This document shows positions 1 through 7,416 of a stretch of DNA of 64,000 bases, piece after piece (position 1 is the first letter of the stretch; each line of letters begins with the position of its first letter). Location of the stretch: positions 89,424 through 153,423 of the forward strand of contig NZ_JAHBGB010000044.1 of assembly GCF_018390555.1 (NCBI RefSeq). The letters are read 5' to 3'. The position numbers were made by a program, and so were the translations under genes. Source of the DNA: Ancylobacter oerskovii (GTDB lineage: Bacteria > Pseudomonadota > Alphaproteobacteria > Rhizobiales > Xanthobacteraceae). The notes under the pieces were generated by a model. It was not told where the DNA came from. It did not search any database and saw only the letters and a list, made by a program, of their open reading frames with translations.

Positions 1-2
1 AT

Positions 3-602
3 CTCGCGCCGAGCTGGATGTTCGCCAGCTTCGACGACATTCTCGCCGTCGATATCGGCGGTTCCAACATCCGTTGCGGGATCGTGCGGCTGAACCTCGA
101 CAAGGCGGACGACCTGTCCAAGGCGCGGGTGCGCACCATGGAATTATGGACGCATGGCGAGGAGAAGCTGGGTCGCGACGAGGCGGTCGGCCGGCTCGTC
201 GGCATGCTGGAGGGGTTGATCCGTCAGGCGGAGAAGGACGGACTGAGCCTCGCGCCCTTCATCGGCGTGGGCTGTCCCGGCTCGATCGCCGCCGACGGTT
301 CCATCGAGAACGGCGCGCAGAACCTGCCGGGGAACTGGGAGAGTTCGCGCTTCAATCTTCCGGCGGCGCTCTGGGAGGCGATCCCTTCCATCGGCGGGCA
401 TGAGACGACGGTGACCATGCACAATGACGCCGTGGTGCAGGGGCTGAGCGAAGTGCCGTTCATGCAGGATGTTGAGCACTGGGGCGTGCTGACCATCGGC
501 ACCGGCCTCGGCAATGCGCGCTTCACCAACCGGGCGCGCCCCAATGCCGAGCAAAAGGCCGCGCATCGACGGGGCGATGCGCGGCCAAAGGACAAGGACT
601 GA
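3..602 (+). CDS. ROK-family / sugar-kinase-like protein, 5' end cut by window edge
   Basis: ASKHA-fold kinase-type protein. The sequence shows the phosphate-1 loop LAVDIGGSNIRCGIV, a GVGCPGS motif, NLPGNW, HNDA and a GTGLGNARFTN phosphate-2-like motif, in ROK order. The frame is open to the first base of the window, so the N-terminus is probably outside; an ATG at 18 is the first internal start. The CxCGxxGC zinc site of many ROK proteins is absent and the protein ends soon after the GTG motif. The last ~15 codons run through the hairpin that probably terminates the convergent minCDE transcript. Glucokinase-like activity is possible, but the substrate cannot be read from the sequence. Confidence 0.7.
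   Translation, partial: LAPSWMFASFDDILAVDIGGSNIRCGIVRLNLDKADDLSKARVRTMELWTHGEEKLGRDEAVGRLVGMLEGLIRQAEKDGLSLAPFIGVGCPGSIAADGSIENGAQNLPGNWESSRFNLPAALWEAIPSIGGHETTVTMHNDAVVQGLSEVPFMQDVEHWGVLTIGTGLGNARFTNRARPNAEQKAAHRRGDARPKDKD
552..586 (-). terminator. Rho-independent terminator of minCDE
   Basis: A perfect 12-bp stem (557-568 with 575-586, 6-nt loop) is followed on the minus strand by TTTTGC. It lies 58 bp beyond the minE stop. It also sits inside the 3' coding end of the convergent ROK-like gene. Confidence 0.7.
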
Positions 603-643
603 GCAAGGAGCGGCCGGGACGAGGCTCCCTCGGCCCGTTTCGA

Positions 644-916
644 TCAGGCGGCCTTGGTCATGCCGAGATCGACATTGCCGCGGATCTCGACCTCGATCTC
701 GAGGACCGACATCGGCGCCCCGCGCTCCAGGCGAACCTTCACGCTGTCGCGCTCGCAGGGAACGCGCTTGGCGACGGCCGCCAGGATGTCCTCGCGCAGG
801 CTGGACAGGAGATCCTCGCCGCCGAGCACCTGGCGCTCGTGGGAGAGCAGGATCTGCAGCCGCTCACGCGCCTGCGGCGCGCTGTTGTTGGTGAAAAGCC
901 GCTTCCATAGCGTCAT
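644..916 (-). CDS. minE: Cell division topological specificity factor MinE
   Basis: 90-aa MinE, which stimulates MinD ATPase and drives MinCD pole-to-pole oscillation so the Z-ring forms at mid-cell. The N-terminal segment (about residues 5-30, LFTNNSAPQARERLQILL) is the membrane/anti-MinCD helix; the rest is the topological specificity domain. It overlaps the minD stop by 4 bp (ATGA), giving the standard minC-minD-minE order. Confidence 0.95.
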   Translation of the reverse strand: MTLWKRLFTNNSAPQARERLQILLSHERQVLGGEDLLSSLREDILAAVAKRVPCERDSVKVRLERGAPMSVLEIEVEIRGNVDLGMTKAA

Positions 917-1725
917 GCCGCCCTCCGCAGGAACTTGCTGAACAGGCCGAGCTTCTGCTTCGGCACATCCATGGCGATCTCCTCGCCCTTGAGGCGGCGG
1001 GCCGCGTCGTTATAGGCGCGGGCCGGGGCGCTGTCGGGGTCGTGGATCGAGACCGGCACGCCGTAGTTCGAGGCCTTCAGCACGTCCGGGCTCTCCGGCA
1101 CGATGCCGAGCAGCGGCAGGGAGAGGATCTCCAGCACGTCCTCGGTCTTCAGCATGTCGCCGCGGGCGGCCCGGGCGGCATCGTAGCGGGTGAGCAGCAG
1201 GCGCTTGTCGACCGTCTCGCCGCGCTCCGCCTTCAGCGTCTTGGAGTCGAGGATGCCGACGATGCGGTCGCTGTCGCGGACGGAGGACACTTCCGGGTTG
1301 GTGACGACGACGGCGATGTCGGCGTGGCGCATGGCGAGGGTCGCCCCGCGCTCGATGCCGGCCGGGCTGTCGCAGATCACCCAGTCGAAATGGCGCGACA
1401 GGTCTTCGATGACCTTGTCGACGCCTTCTTCCGTCAGCGCGTCCTTGTCGCGGGTCTGGGAGGCCGGCAGCAGGAACAGCGATTCCAGCCGCTTGTCCTT
1501 GATCAGCGCCTGCGGCAGCCGGGCATCGCCCTGGATGACGTTGACGAAATCATACACCACCCGCCGCTCGGCCCCCATGATGAGGTCGAGATTGCGCAGA
1601 CCGACGTCGAAATCGACGACGACGACCTTGTCGCCGGTGCGCGCCAGGGCGGCACCGAGCGCGGCGGTCGTCGTGGTCTTGCCGACGCCGCCCTTGCCCG
1701 ATGTGACAGTAATGATCTTTGCCAT
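913..1725 (-). CDS. minD: Septum site-determining ATPase MinD
   Basis: 270-aa deviant Walker A ATPase (SGKGGVGKTTT, residues 9-19) that binds the membrane as an ATP dimer and recruits MinC. The switch region DSPAGIE is present and the C-terminus ends in a basic amphipathic segment (KLGLFSKFLRR), the membrane-targeting helix of the family. It starts 9 bp after the minC stop and overlaps minE, so the three are co-transcribed. Confidence 0.96.
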   Translation of the reverse strand: MAKIITVTSGKGGVGKTTTTAALGAALARTGDKVVVVDFDVGLRNLDLIMGAERRVVYDFVNVIQGDARLPQALIKDKRLESLFLLPASQTRDKDALTEEGVDKVIEDLSRHFDWVICDSPAGIERGATLAMRHADIAVVVTNPEVSSVRDSDRIVGILDSKTLKAERGETVDKRLLLTRYDAARAARGDMLKTEDVLEILSLPLLGIVPESPDVLKASNYGVPVSIHDPDSAPARAYNDAARRLKGEEIAMDVPKQKLGLFSKFLRRAA

Positions 1726-1734
1726 GCCTCGCTC

Positions 1735-2445
1735 CTAAAGTGCGGCAAGCCGCAACGCCTCGTCCTCGGTCCACACTCGTACCGCCCGGCCGCGGAGGCT
1801 GGCGTCGATGTCTTCGGCCGTCCGGTAGATCCCGTCGACGGCAATCAGTTCAGCTTCCATCTTCGTGCAGAAGATGCGCGCCTTGGCGCCGAAGGTGGCG
1901 CCGGCGATCGCCCGGCCGGCCAGGGCGCCATAGACGTGGATCGAGCCGCCGGCGATGATCTCCGCGCCGGCGCCGACCGATCCCACGATGGTCACGTCGC
2001 CTTCGAGGCAGACGATGGACTGGCCGGACCGGACACGCTGCTCGACGACGAGGTTCACCGGCTCTGCCGGCTCGGCCGTCTTGCGCGGCGGCTCGGGTAC
2101 GGCGACGGGTTCGTCGGAAATGTTCAGGGTGGCGTCGCGCCCGCCGCGCAGCAGCGGCGGCATGGAGGCGTCGACCATGCTGGGGCGTATGCCCTCGAGC
2201 CCGATCAGGCGCACGCCGCGGGTCGCGAGTTCGCCGATCCAGCGCTCGACCTCGGCCTTGCTGGCCGCGGTGCCGACCATGTCGAGCACCACCGTCCGGC
2301 CGGTGAAGAAGCCGGGCGAACGCTCCAGCCAGACGTCGAAATCGGCCAGCCATTGCTGCAGCGGCACGTCGGCGACGAGGGTCATCGCCATGAACGAGCG
2401 GCCACGGAAGCGGATGGATGGGCCGGAGCGGCTGACAGCGTTCAC
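1735..2445 (-). CDS. minC: Septum site-determining protein MinC
   Basis: 236-aa FtsZ-assembly inhibitor. The N-terminal FtsZ-binding domain covers about residues 1-110. The C-terminal beta-helix dimer/MinD-binding domain (about 130-236) is marked by the glycine-rich VGAGAEIIAGGSIHVYG and GARIFC-type repeats. A GTG start at 2445 is chosen because GAGGAG lies about 8 bp upstream. The upstream region is where the 38-kb prophage inserted: the left attachment core is only 36 bp from the start codon, so the native promoter region is split. Confidence 0.93.
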   Translation of the reverse strand: MNAVSRSGPSIRFRGRSFMAMTLVADVPLQQWLADFDVWLERSPGFFTGRTVVLDMVGTAASKAEVERWIGELATRGVRLIGLEGIRPSMVDASMPPLLRGGRDATLNISDEPVAVPEPPRKTAEPAEPVNLVVEQRVRSGQSIVCLEGDVTIVGSVGAGAEIIAGGSIHVYGALAGRAIAGATFGAKARIFCTKMEAELIAVDGIYRTAEDIDASLRGRAVRVWTEDEALRLAAL

Positions 2446-2478
2446 CGTGCGAATCTCCTCTGGTCAGGAGAGATTCGG

Positions 2479-2504
2479 TTAATCTTGGTTAATGGACGGT
2501 TAAC
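2479..2504. promoter_or_regulatory. CtrA-like TTAA-N7-TTAAC box in the minC upstream region
   Basis: Three TTAA half-sites lie at 2479, 2489 and 2500; the last two form TTAA-N7-TTAAC, the consensus recognised by the alphaproteobacterial cell-cycle regulator CtrA. The distance to the minC GTG is 34-60 bp. The left part is chromosomal and the right part phage DNA, because the attachment core runs through it. CtrA binding is inferred from the motif. Confidence 0.6.
2481..2493. other. attL core of prophage 1
   Basis: AATCTTGGTTAAT here recurs exactly at 40464-40476. The repeat brackets every phage gene in between, with an integrase next to this end. The flanking similarity extends through a TTAA-N7-TTAAC box at both ends (24 of 26 positions). 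Confidence 0.8.
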
Positions 2505-2576
2505 GTCTCCGGCGGCGGCCGCTGGGCTGTGGATCGTTGGCATTGCTCGACTTGCGCAAAACCGGGCTGTCGAACG

Positions 2577-2611
2577 AAAAAAGAACGTGAGACGGCATGA
2601 GACCGTCTCAC
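2577..2611 (-). terminator. Terminator of the leftward phage transcript, insulating minC
   Basis: A perfect 9-bp stem, GTGAGACGG (2587-2595) with CCGTCTCAC (2603-2611), is followed on the minus strand by GTTC and six T residues (2577-2582). It would stop leftward phage transcription about 130 bp before the minC start. The same bases belong to a TGAGAC repeat cluster shared with the right prophage end, so they may also serve in recombination. Confidence 0.65.
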
Positions 2612-2627
2612 GTCTCACATGAGACGA

Positions 2628-2846
2628 TTATGTTCCCGTCCCGTTTTCATCGGCCATCTGCTCGATCTGAGCCGCCGCATTGTTGGCTGCCGCGACGCGC
2701 TCCGCGACCAGGCCAATGTGAATTGCGATCATCTCTCGCCAGCGGCTGGGGTCGCGGTGTTCGGTTTCCAGCAGGTAGGCGCTGCATTCGAGAATGAGCT
2801 TGGCTTCTCCAAGCTCGCGCTGCAGCTTGATGATGTAATCCTCCAT
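2628..2846 (-). CDS. Small phage protein of unknown function
   Basis: 72 aa, largely helical and charged with a heptad-like pattern (KLQRELGEAKLILE), so a short coiled coil is likely. It is the leftmost phage gene and its stop is followed directly by the leftward terminator. No family recognised. Confidence 0.55.
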   Translation of the reverse strand: MEDYIIKLQRELGEAKLILECSAYLLETEHRDPSRWREMIAIHIGLVAERVAAANNAAAQIEQMADENGTGT

Positions 2847-2981
2847 CGGGTATCCCTCTTCTGTGTCCAGTTGAGTGGAAAGCCGACCACAACCGAATTC
2901 CCGGTGGGCGTGCGATCGCCGCGCGCTCGCCGGTATTGAGGTGTATGGTTAACGTAGGGTTGTGGCATTGGTTGCATACCA

Positions 2982-3482
2982 ATGAGGGGTAGAAGTTGGG
3001 CGCGTGGCTTGAGTTCCTCCGGCGCTTCGATCTTGCCGACATGGGAGGGTGGTGTGTGGAGATTGGTCGCTGGCATTATGCTCGGATTGGTGATCGCCGG
3101 GGTATGGTCGCGCTGGGCTCCTGCTGATGATCCTTTGGCGGGATGGAGTTGCCGCGAAAACTGCCGGCCTCATCTCGCGGGCTTCTACTGGGCGGAGCAG
3201 CGCGAAACAGTTGATCCCAACGAGTGCCTAGCGGATCTATCGCCGCCGTTTCGCATGGGGTGCCTGCAGTACGTTAGTCAGGCCTCGCTGGGCGTGACTT
3301 CTCGCGCCAGGCGCTTCCATGGTCAGCAGTGCACCGCCGATTGTGCCGGTCACAAGGCCGGATATGCATGGGCTGCCGAAACGCGGACGACGAACTGTCG
3401 AGGCGAGGCTGGCACGAATTCCCAATCCTTCATCGAAGGTTGCGAGGCGTATGCCAAGGAAGCCCTGGGCGCTTATCCCTAG
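2982..3482 (+). CDS. Membrane-anchored Cys-rich two-repeat protein, probable lysogenic cargo
   Basis: 166 aa. One hydrophobic segment (VAGIMLGLVIAGVW, about residues 29-43) is followed by an exported-type region with two copies of a ~45-residue motif. Each copy has the pattern C-x3-C-x(2-3)-H-x-AG-x-x-WA, a later Cys, and GC-x-x-Y near the end (about residues 56-100 and 114-160). It lies between int and attL on the opposite strand to all its neighbours, the usual place for a gene expressed from the prophage. It overlaps the convergent integrase stop by 4 bp. Function unknown. Confidence 0.6.
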   Translation: MRGRSWARGLSSSGASILPTWEGGVWRLVAGIMLGLVIAGVWSRWAPADDPLAGWSCRENCRPHLAGFYWAEQRETVDPNECLADLSPPFRMGCLQYVSQASLGVTSRARRFHGQQCTADCAGHKAGYAWAAETRTTNCRGEAGTNSQSFIEGCEAYAKEALGAYP

Positions 3483-4810
3483 AGCCCGCCCTTTGCCTCG
3501 AGCCACGCGGCCGCCTTGTCGACCGCGGTCGCGGCCATCTCCGGGTGCCGGCCGAGGTAGTGCTGCAGGATCTGCGTCGCGCTCGTCTGGCTGTGACCCG
3601 TCAATGACATGATCTCGGGGATGGTGGCGCCGGCCAGGCCGAGCCAGGTGACGGCGGTGTCGCGCAGATCCTGGTCGCGGAAATCTTCCAGCGACGGGCA
3701 GGGCGCAACCTTCCACGCCTCACCATCTTGGATGCCGGCGACAGCCGCGGCGCGGACCTCGCGAAAGGCATCGCGGTAGAGCTTGGAGCCGGCGTTGCCG
3801 GCGAAGGGGCGCCCGCGCTGCTCGTCAATGATGAGCTCGGGATGCTGGATGGTGCTGGCGGCGCGGCGCTGGCGGGCGCCCTTGAGGCGTTCGACCAGTT
3901 GCGGGGAGGCCGGCACCAGGACGACGGCGCCAGTCTTCTTCTGGAGGAAACGCAATCGCCCGTCGAGATCGCGGCCGTCGATCAGCAGCAGGCGATCGCT
4001 CTGCCGCTGGCCGGTGAGAAGGCCCATGACGATGGCGTCGCCGATCTCCGGCAGGCCGAGCGCGTCGGCGGCGGCGATGAGGGTGCGCATCTCCTCGACA
4101 GACCCGACTCGAAGGCGGGCGGAGGGCTTCTCGATACCCAGCTTCGACATGGGGGAGGGGCCGACCTTGCCCTTGGCGGCGCCCCACGTCCACGCCGCCG
4201 AGAGGGCGGCCATGGCGCCCCACGACATGGCGACGCCGCGGTCTTCGCAGAGGCGTTCATAAATGCCGCGGGCGGCGCGGGCGGTGAGCTCTGTCGTCGG
4301 CGCGGCCCATATGCGGCCTTCGTCGAAAATCTCTACGACCCGGGTCATGTGCCGATAGAAAACCTTCGTCGAGGCGGCCAGCGGCTTGATCCGGCGTTTG
4401 CCCTTGATGATCTCCTCGGATCCCCATTTCGGGTTCTTGGTCGGATCCTGCCATTCCTGCATCAGCTGGCCGATGGTGTAGACGTCCGGCCGCCTGAGCG
4501 GCGGGATCCGCCGGCGCGCACCGCGGGCGGCGGCGACGTCCTTCCGGCGCTCCGTCACCTCGGCGCTGCGTCGCTCCGACCAGGCCGCGGCCTCCTCGAG
4601 GCTGTACCAGCTGCCGTCCGGCCGCTTGAGATCCTCGCCCTTGAAGCCAAGGGCGCGGTGGGCGGGCGTGGCGACATAGCGGGGCTTGCCGTCACGCCAG
4701 ACGACGAAGGGGATGTTGACGACGATCTTTGCCACCGGAACCTCGCGAGGGGCGGACACGCGATGCTGCGATGATGGGCGATAGGCGCGGGCGGTGGCAA
4801 GGTGGGTCAT
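3479..4810 (-). CDS. int: Tyrosine recombinase, prophage 1 integrase
   Basis: 443-aa phage-type site-specific recombinase expected to act on the attL/attR cores bounding this element. Catalytic landmarks: Arg269 (LTGQRQSD), Arg383 (QDLRDTA), His405 (LTGHS) and the Tyr418 nucleophile (QHYLG). The His of the usual HxxR box is replaced (QDLR). The N-terminal ~100 residues resemble an arm-binding domain. The start overlaps the stop of a small membrane-protein gene (ATGA), placing it at the end of the leftward early operon. Confidence 0.9.
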   Translation of the reverse strand: MTHLATARAYRPSSQHRVSAPREVPVAKIVVNIPFVVWRDGKPRYVATPAHRALGFKGEDLKRPDGSWYSLEEAAAWSERRSAEVTERRKDVAAARGARRRIPPLRRPDVYTIGQLMQEWQDPTKNPKWGSEEIIKGKRRIKPLAASTKVFYRHMTRVVEIFDEGRIWAAPTTELTARAARGIYERLCEDRGVAMSWGAMAALSAAWTWGAAKGKVGPSPMSKLGIEKPSARLRVGSVEEMRTLIAAADALGLPEIGDAIVMGLLTGQRQSDRLLLIDGRDLDGRLRFLQKKTGAVVLVPASPQLVERLKGARQRRAASTIQHPELIIDEQRGRPFAGNAGSKLYRDAFREVRAAAVAGIQDGEAWKVAPCPSLEDFRDQDLRDTAVTWLGLAGATIPEIMSLTGHSQTSATQILQHYLGRHPEMAATAVDKAAAWLEAKGGL

Positions 4811-4965
4811 TGGACAACTCCCGATAGCATCAGCACCAGGGCGGCGACGAGGCCGAAGCCGAGGCAGGCGAAGAGGCGGCGGAATTCGCCATAGATCTCC
4901 TGCCAGAGAGTGGGGCGAGGCGCGGGAAACCCGCGTCTCTCTTCGATGGAGAGCGGTTCAGCCAC
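4807..4965 (-). CDS. 52-aa single-span membrane protein
   Basis: A GTG start at 4965 gives a 52-aa protein with a polar N-terminal half and a C-terminal hydrophobic span (LGFGLVAALVLMLSGVV). It overlaps the upstream gene by 8 bp and the integrase start by 4 bp, which supports it as translated. Role unknown. Confidence 0.55.
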   Translation of the reverse strand: MAEPLSIEERRGFPAPRPTLWQEIYGEFRRLFACLGFGLVAALVLMLSGVVQ

Positions 4966-5212
4966 GGCGCCGCCCTTTCTCGAGGTTTGCCAGAAACTCG
5001 CACCCGGCGGTGGTGGCGATGACGTGAAGCGACGGGTTGTTGCGCTCCGTCAGCAGGCCATCGATGACCAGGCGGTGGATCGTCTGGTGGTTGAAGGTGG
5101 CCGTGCCCTGGCCTTTCCACTGGCCGGTCGGCTTGCGGAAGATCTTCTTCCGCTTGGCGGCCATCAGCGCTTCCTTCTGGGTCGCGCTGTAATCGTCGGG
5201 GCGCCGCGGCAT
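4958..5212 (-). CDS. Small basic phage protein, winged-helix-like
   Basis: 84 aa starting at the ATG at 5212, one base after the upstream stop. The N-terminal half is Lys/Arg-rich; the middle (NHQTIHRLVIDGLLTER) looks like the recognition-helix and wing region of a small winged-helix domain. A DNA-binding role in the leftward operon is inferred. Confidence 0.55.
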   Translation of the reverse strand: MPRRPDDYSATQKEALMAAKRKKIFRKPTGQWKGQGTATFNHQTIHRLVIDGLLTERNNPSLHVIATTAGCEFLANLEKGRRRG

Positions 5213-5213
5213 G

Positions 5214-5639
5214 TCAGCGGCCCTCCGCCTTGAGAGTGACGGTGAGGTTCGCCAGCATGCGGCCCTGTTCGGCGAGGAGCTCCCGCGCGGGGCGCGGAAG
5301 GCCGAGCCAAAGCTTCGCGAGCTCGCCGAAGTGGTGATCGGCGGCGATCGTGGCGATGACGTCGGCGGTGGTGGCCGCGCGCGTGCCGATGACATCCTGG
5401 AAAAACCATTCCACCGGCTTGTCGGTGGCGGCCGCCCAGCGGATGAGCTTCTCCGGGCCCATGCGGTTTTTGCCCTTCTCACATTTCTGCACCTGCTGGA
5501 AGGTGACGCCGAGAAGGGCAGCCATCTGCTGCTGGGAGATGCCGGCGAAAAGGCGGGCGGCGCGGGCGCGCTCGCCGATCCGGCGGTTGATGTCGTCGTC
5601 GGCCATCAGCAGCTGGGGGAGCTTGACGTGCGCGTTCAT
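5214..5639 (-). CDS. XRE-family helix-turn-helix regulator
   Basis: 141 aa with a classic Cro/C1 HTH at about residues 20-75: RARAARLFAGISQQQMAALL, then GVTFQQVQKCEKGKNRM. The C-terminal half is helical and may dimerise. The ATG overlaps the upstream stop by 4 bp. It is a second HTH regulator apart from the repressor at 6300; it may control the integrase segment. Confidence 0.75.
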   Translation of the reverse strand: MNAHVKLPQLLMADDDINRRIGERARAARLFAGISQQQMAALLGVTFQQVQKCEKGKNRMGPEKLIRWAAATDKPVEWFFQDVIGTRAATTADVIATIAADHHFGELAKLWLGLPRPARELLAEQGRMLANLTVTLKAEGR

Positions 5640-5941
5640 GCCGCCATCCTCCGCTTGTCGAGCTCGCGGTAAGCTGCTGCGACCCAGTTCTTCAGGAGGC
5701 CAGCGGCACCATGGGTGCAACTGGTGCGCAAGCCGCCCATTGAGAGCGACATGGCGCCCAGCGGCTTGCCCATTTTCGCGCGGCCCTCCCGGACGAGCTC
5801 GTCCAGGACGTCGGCGGCGGCGATATGATAGGCGCGCATGCTCTGGTGGTTGCCGGGCTCGATTGCCGGCAGCGCGCCCAGCTTTTGCTTCACCATGATG
5901 ACGAGATCGAGCAGTTCGTTGTCGGTGACGCGCTTGCTCAT
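5636..5941 (-). CDS. Phage protein of unknown function
   Basis: 101 aa, translationally coupled to both neighbours by ATGA overlaps. Mostly helical (NELLDLVIMVKQKL; AADVLDELVREGRAKMGKPL). No catalytic motif or known family recognised. Confidence 0.5.
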   Translation of the reverse strand: MSKRVTDNELLDLVIMVKQKLGALPAIEPGNHQSMRAYHIAAADVLDELVREGRAKMGKPLGAMSLSMGGLRTSCTHGAAGLLKNWVAAAYRELDKRRMAA

Positions 5942-6207
5942 GCCGCGCTCCCATAGTGCTGTTCGAGCGTGGGAACGATCGAGGCCGCGGTGACGGCCTG
6001 GCCGGCCGGCGGATTGGTCACGCCGTCGATCCAGGCGATGACGGCCGCGCGCGACCAGAGGCCATTGAACCCGGGCAGCTTGGGCGGGAAGCCATATTCG
6101 GCAACCAGCCGCGGGAGCTTGCTGGTGAGGTGATCGGGCGTGACGTTCAGCCAGAGCGCGAGCTCTTCACGGCCGATCGTCGGCGGGGATAAAGCCGGAA
6201 TTCCCAT
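5938..6207 (-). CDS. Excisionase/AlpA-like small DNA-binding protein
   Basis: 89 aa from the ATG at 6207; an in-frame TTG at 6273 would add 22 residues. The segment REELALWLNVTPDHLTSKLPRL followed by PGFNGLWSRAAVIAWIDG has the layout of the MerR/excisionase winged helix, with the terminal W-x-x-x-V-I-A-WI typical of AlpA-type proteins. It is the first gene of the leftward operon, behind two operator palindromes, which suits an Xis or early-regulator role (inferred). Confidence 0.6.
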   Translation of the reverse strand: MGIPALSPPTIGREELALWLNVTPDHLTSKLPRLVAEYGFPPKLPGFNGLWSRAAVIAWIDGVTNPPAGQAVTAASIVPTLEQHYGSAA

Positions 6208-6245
6208 GACATTGACCCTCAGCGCAGTGATTTGCGCCGAGAGAT

Positions 6246-6298
6246 TGAGCCATTTCGGCTCATGTGGTGTCAAGAATTAATGAGCCAATTTGGCTCAT
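6246..6298. promoter_or_regulatory. Two repressor-type operators upstream of the leftward operon
   Basis: TGAGCCATTTCGGCTCA (6246-6262) and the perfect palindrome ATGAGCCAATTTGGCTCAT (6280-6298) lie between the repressor stop and the first leftward gene. They match the operator at 6692-6710, so one protein probably binds all three. Confidence 0.8.
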
Positions 6299-6299
6299 A

Positions 6300-6623
6300 T
6301 TATCTGTAGCTGTCGGCCAAGGCCTTGACGGTGCGGGTGATATGGGCGCGCGCGGAAGCGTCCAGACCGGCGACTAGGCCGTCCAGTGACGGGGTTTTCG
6401 GGTCCCGGAAGAGGTCTCCCGGCGAAATCTCAAGGAGGTCGGCCATGCGAGCAATCATCGGCGGGCCCGGCTCTCGCTCGCCTCTTTCGTATTTTCCGAG
6501 GCTCGTATGGTGCATTCCGAGCTGCTCGGCCAATTGCTCTTGGGTGAGCTTCTTCGCAATGCGCCATTCACGCAGGAAGAAGATCTTGGCGGGGAGAGCA
6601 GGGGCGGCAGTTGTGGCGGACAT
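6300..6623 (-). CDS. CI-like prophage repressor
   Basis: 107 aa from the ATG at 6623. The XRE HTH (about residues 14-68: LREWRIAKKLTQEQLAEQL, then GMHHTSLGKYERGERE) is followed by a short helical tail. There is no LexA/CI-type serine-lysine autoprotease domain, so SOS induction by self-cleavage is not evident. The gene is divergent from the Cro-like gene at 6719 with an operator between them, and two more matching operators lie just past its stop. It is the best candidate for the immunity repressor. Confidence 0.8.
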   Translation of the reverse strand: MSATTAAPALPAKIFFLREWRIAKKLTQEQLAEQLGMHHTSLGKYERGEREPGPPMIARMADLLEISPGDLFRDPKTPSLDGLVAGLDASARAHITRTVKALADSYR

Positions 6624-6682
6624 GGGCGGATCGTAGGTGACGGGCCGCCGATAATCCGCAGCGGAAATGGCTGGATCCTCGC

Positions 6683-6711
6683 TTGACAATAATGAGCCAA
6701 ATCGGCTCATT
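6683..6711 (+). promoter_or_regulatory. Rightward early promoter overlapped by operator
   Basis: A consensus TTGACA at 6683-6688 is followed at 17 bp by CTCATT. The operator ATGAGCCAAATCGGCTCAT (6692-6710) fills the spacer and reaches the -10, so repressor binding would block polymerase. Transcription would enter the Cro-like gene at 6719. Confidence 0.7.
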
Positions 6712-6718
6712 CTGTCGC

Positions 6719-6970
6719 ATGGACGCAAATCACTCTGCATCGCATCCCCTTCGGAAGTGGCGCCTGGCGCGGGACCTGACGCTTGAGCAGGCCGGTGCGC
6801 CTATCGGCGTCACCGGCCAAACGTTCGGAAAGTACGAGCTCGGCAAGCGAGTGCCGCGCCCAGCAAAGCTGGCTGCGATCATCGCGATGACGGGCGGCGC
6901 TGTGACGGCTTCGGATTTCCTTCCGGCCATCGCCCCGGTGTCAGCCGAACCCCTGCGAGCCGCCGAATGA
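6719..6970 (+). CDS. Cro-like HTH protein
   Basis: 83 aa from the ATG at 6719, 9 bp after the operator. HTH residues WRLARDLTLEQAGAPIGVTG and QTFGKYELGKRVPR form the Cro/C1 fold. First gene of the rightward early operon and divergent from the repressor, the arrangement of a cI/cro switch. It overlaps the next gene by 4 bp. Confidence 0.75.
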   Translation: MDANHSASHPLRKWRLARDLTLEQAGAPIGVTGQTFGKYELGKRVPRPAKLAAIIAMTGGAVTASDFLPAIAPVSAEPLRAAE

Positions 6971-7416
6971 TTGCGCCCGTTCCATCCCTCCCCCGCAACG
7001 AGGTGCTCATGTCCGCCTGCTCCCGCGTTGTCTCCCTGTCGAATATTCGTGCGTCGCTGTCCGCGTCGGCGGTCGCCCGCCCTCGCGCGAACCGCGCCGC
7101 AGAGATTTCCGTCGATCTCCCGCGCCTGGCGCAGTTCCTCCGTGCCCGGCATCCGCAGGACACTGCCAAGCGCGTGGCGTCCGACGCCGGCATCCCCGCG
7201 CGCACGGTCGCCAACTGGCTGATCGAGGGCGCGGCGCCGACCTTCCAGCACACCATGCGGCTGGTGTCGGCCTATGGGCCGGCGCTGATCCTCGCCTGCG
7301 TCTCGCCCTGCCCGGGCTGGGCGGAGGTCGCGGCGCGGGAGGAGCGCAAACAGGCGATCGCCGCCGAGATGGCGCGGCTCAAGGGCGAGCTCGCCCGCAT
7401 GGATGGGGCGGCGTGA
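6967..7416 (+). CDS. Small HTH-containing early protein (CII-like position)
   Basis: 149 aa. A central segment (HPQDTAKRVASDAGIPARTVANWLIEG) reads as a helix-turn-helix; the C-terminal helix (ERKQAIAAEMARLKGELARM) looks like a short coiled coil. It sits just after the Cro-like gene, where lambdoid phages keep CII-type activators. A regulatory role is inferred. Confidence 0.55.
   Translation: MIAPVPSLPRNEVLMSACSRVVSLSNIRASLSASAVARPRANRAAEISVDLPRLAQFLRARHPQDTAKRVASDAGIPARTVANWLIEGAAPTFQHTMRLVSAYGPALILACVSPCPGWAEVAAREERKQAIAAEMARLKGELARMDGAA

Noticed and set aside
1042-2622. Long plus-strand open frame opposite minD/minC
   Set aside because: A shadow of highly GC-biased antisense codons; His/Asp/Gly-rich and without motifs.
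2943-2950. Isolated GGTTAAC near the left cargo gene as another CtrA site
   Set aside because: Only one half-site; no second TTAA at the right spacing.
6207-6273. TTG-initiated N-terminal extension of the excisionase-like gene
   Set aside because: It would place the 6246-6262 operator inside the coding sequence; the ATG at 6207 starts next to the domain.
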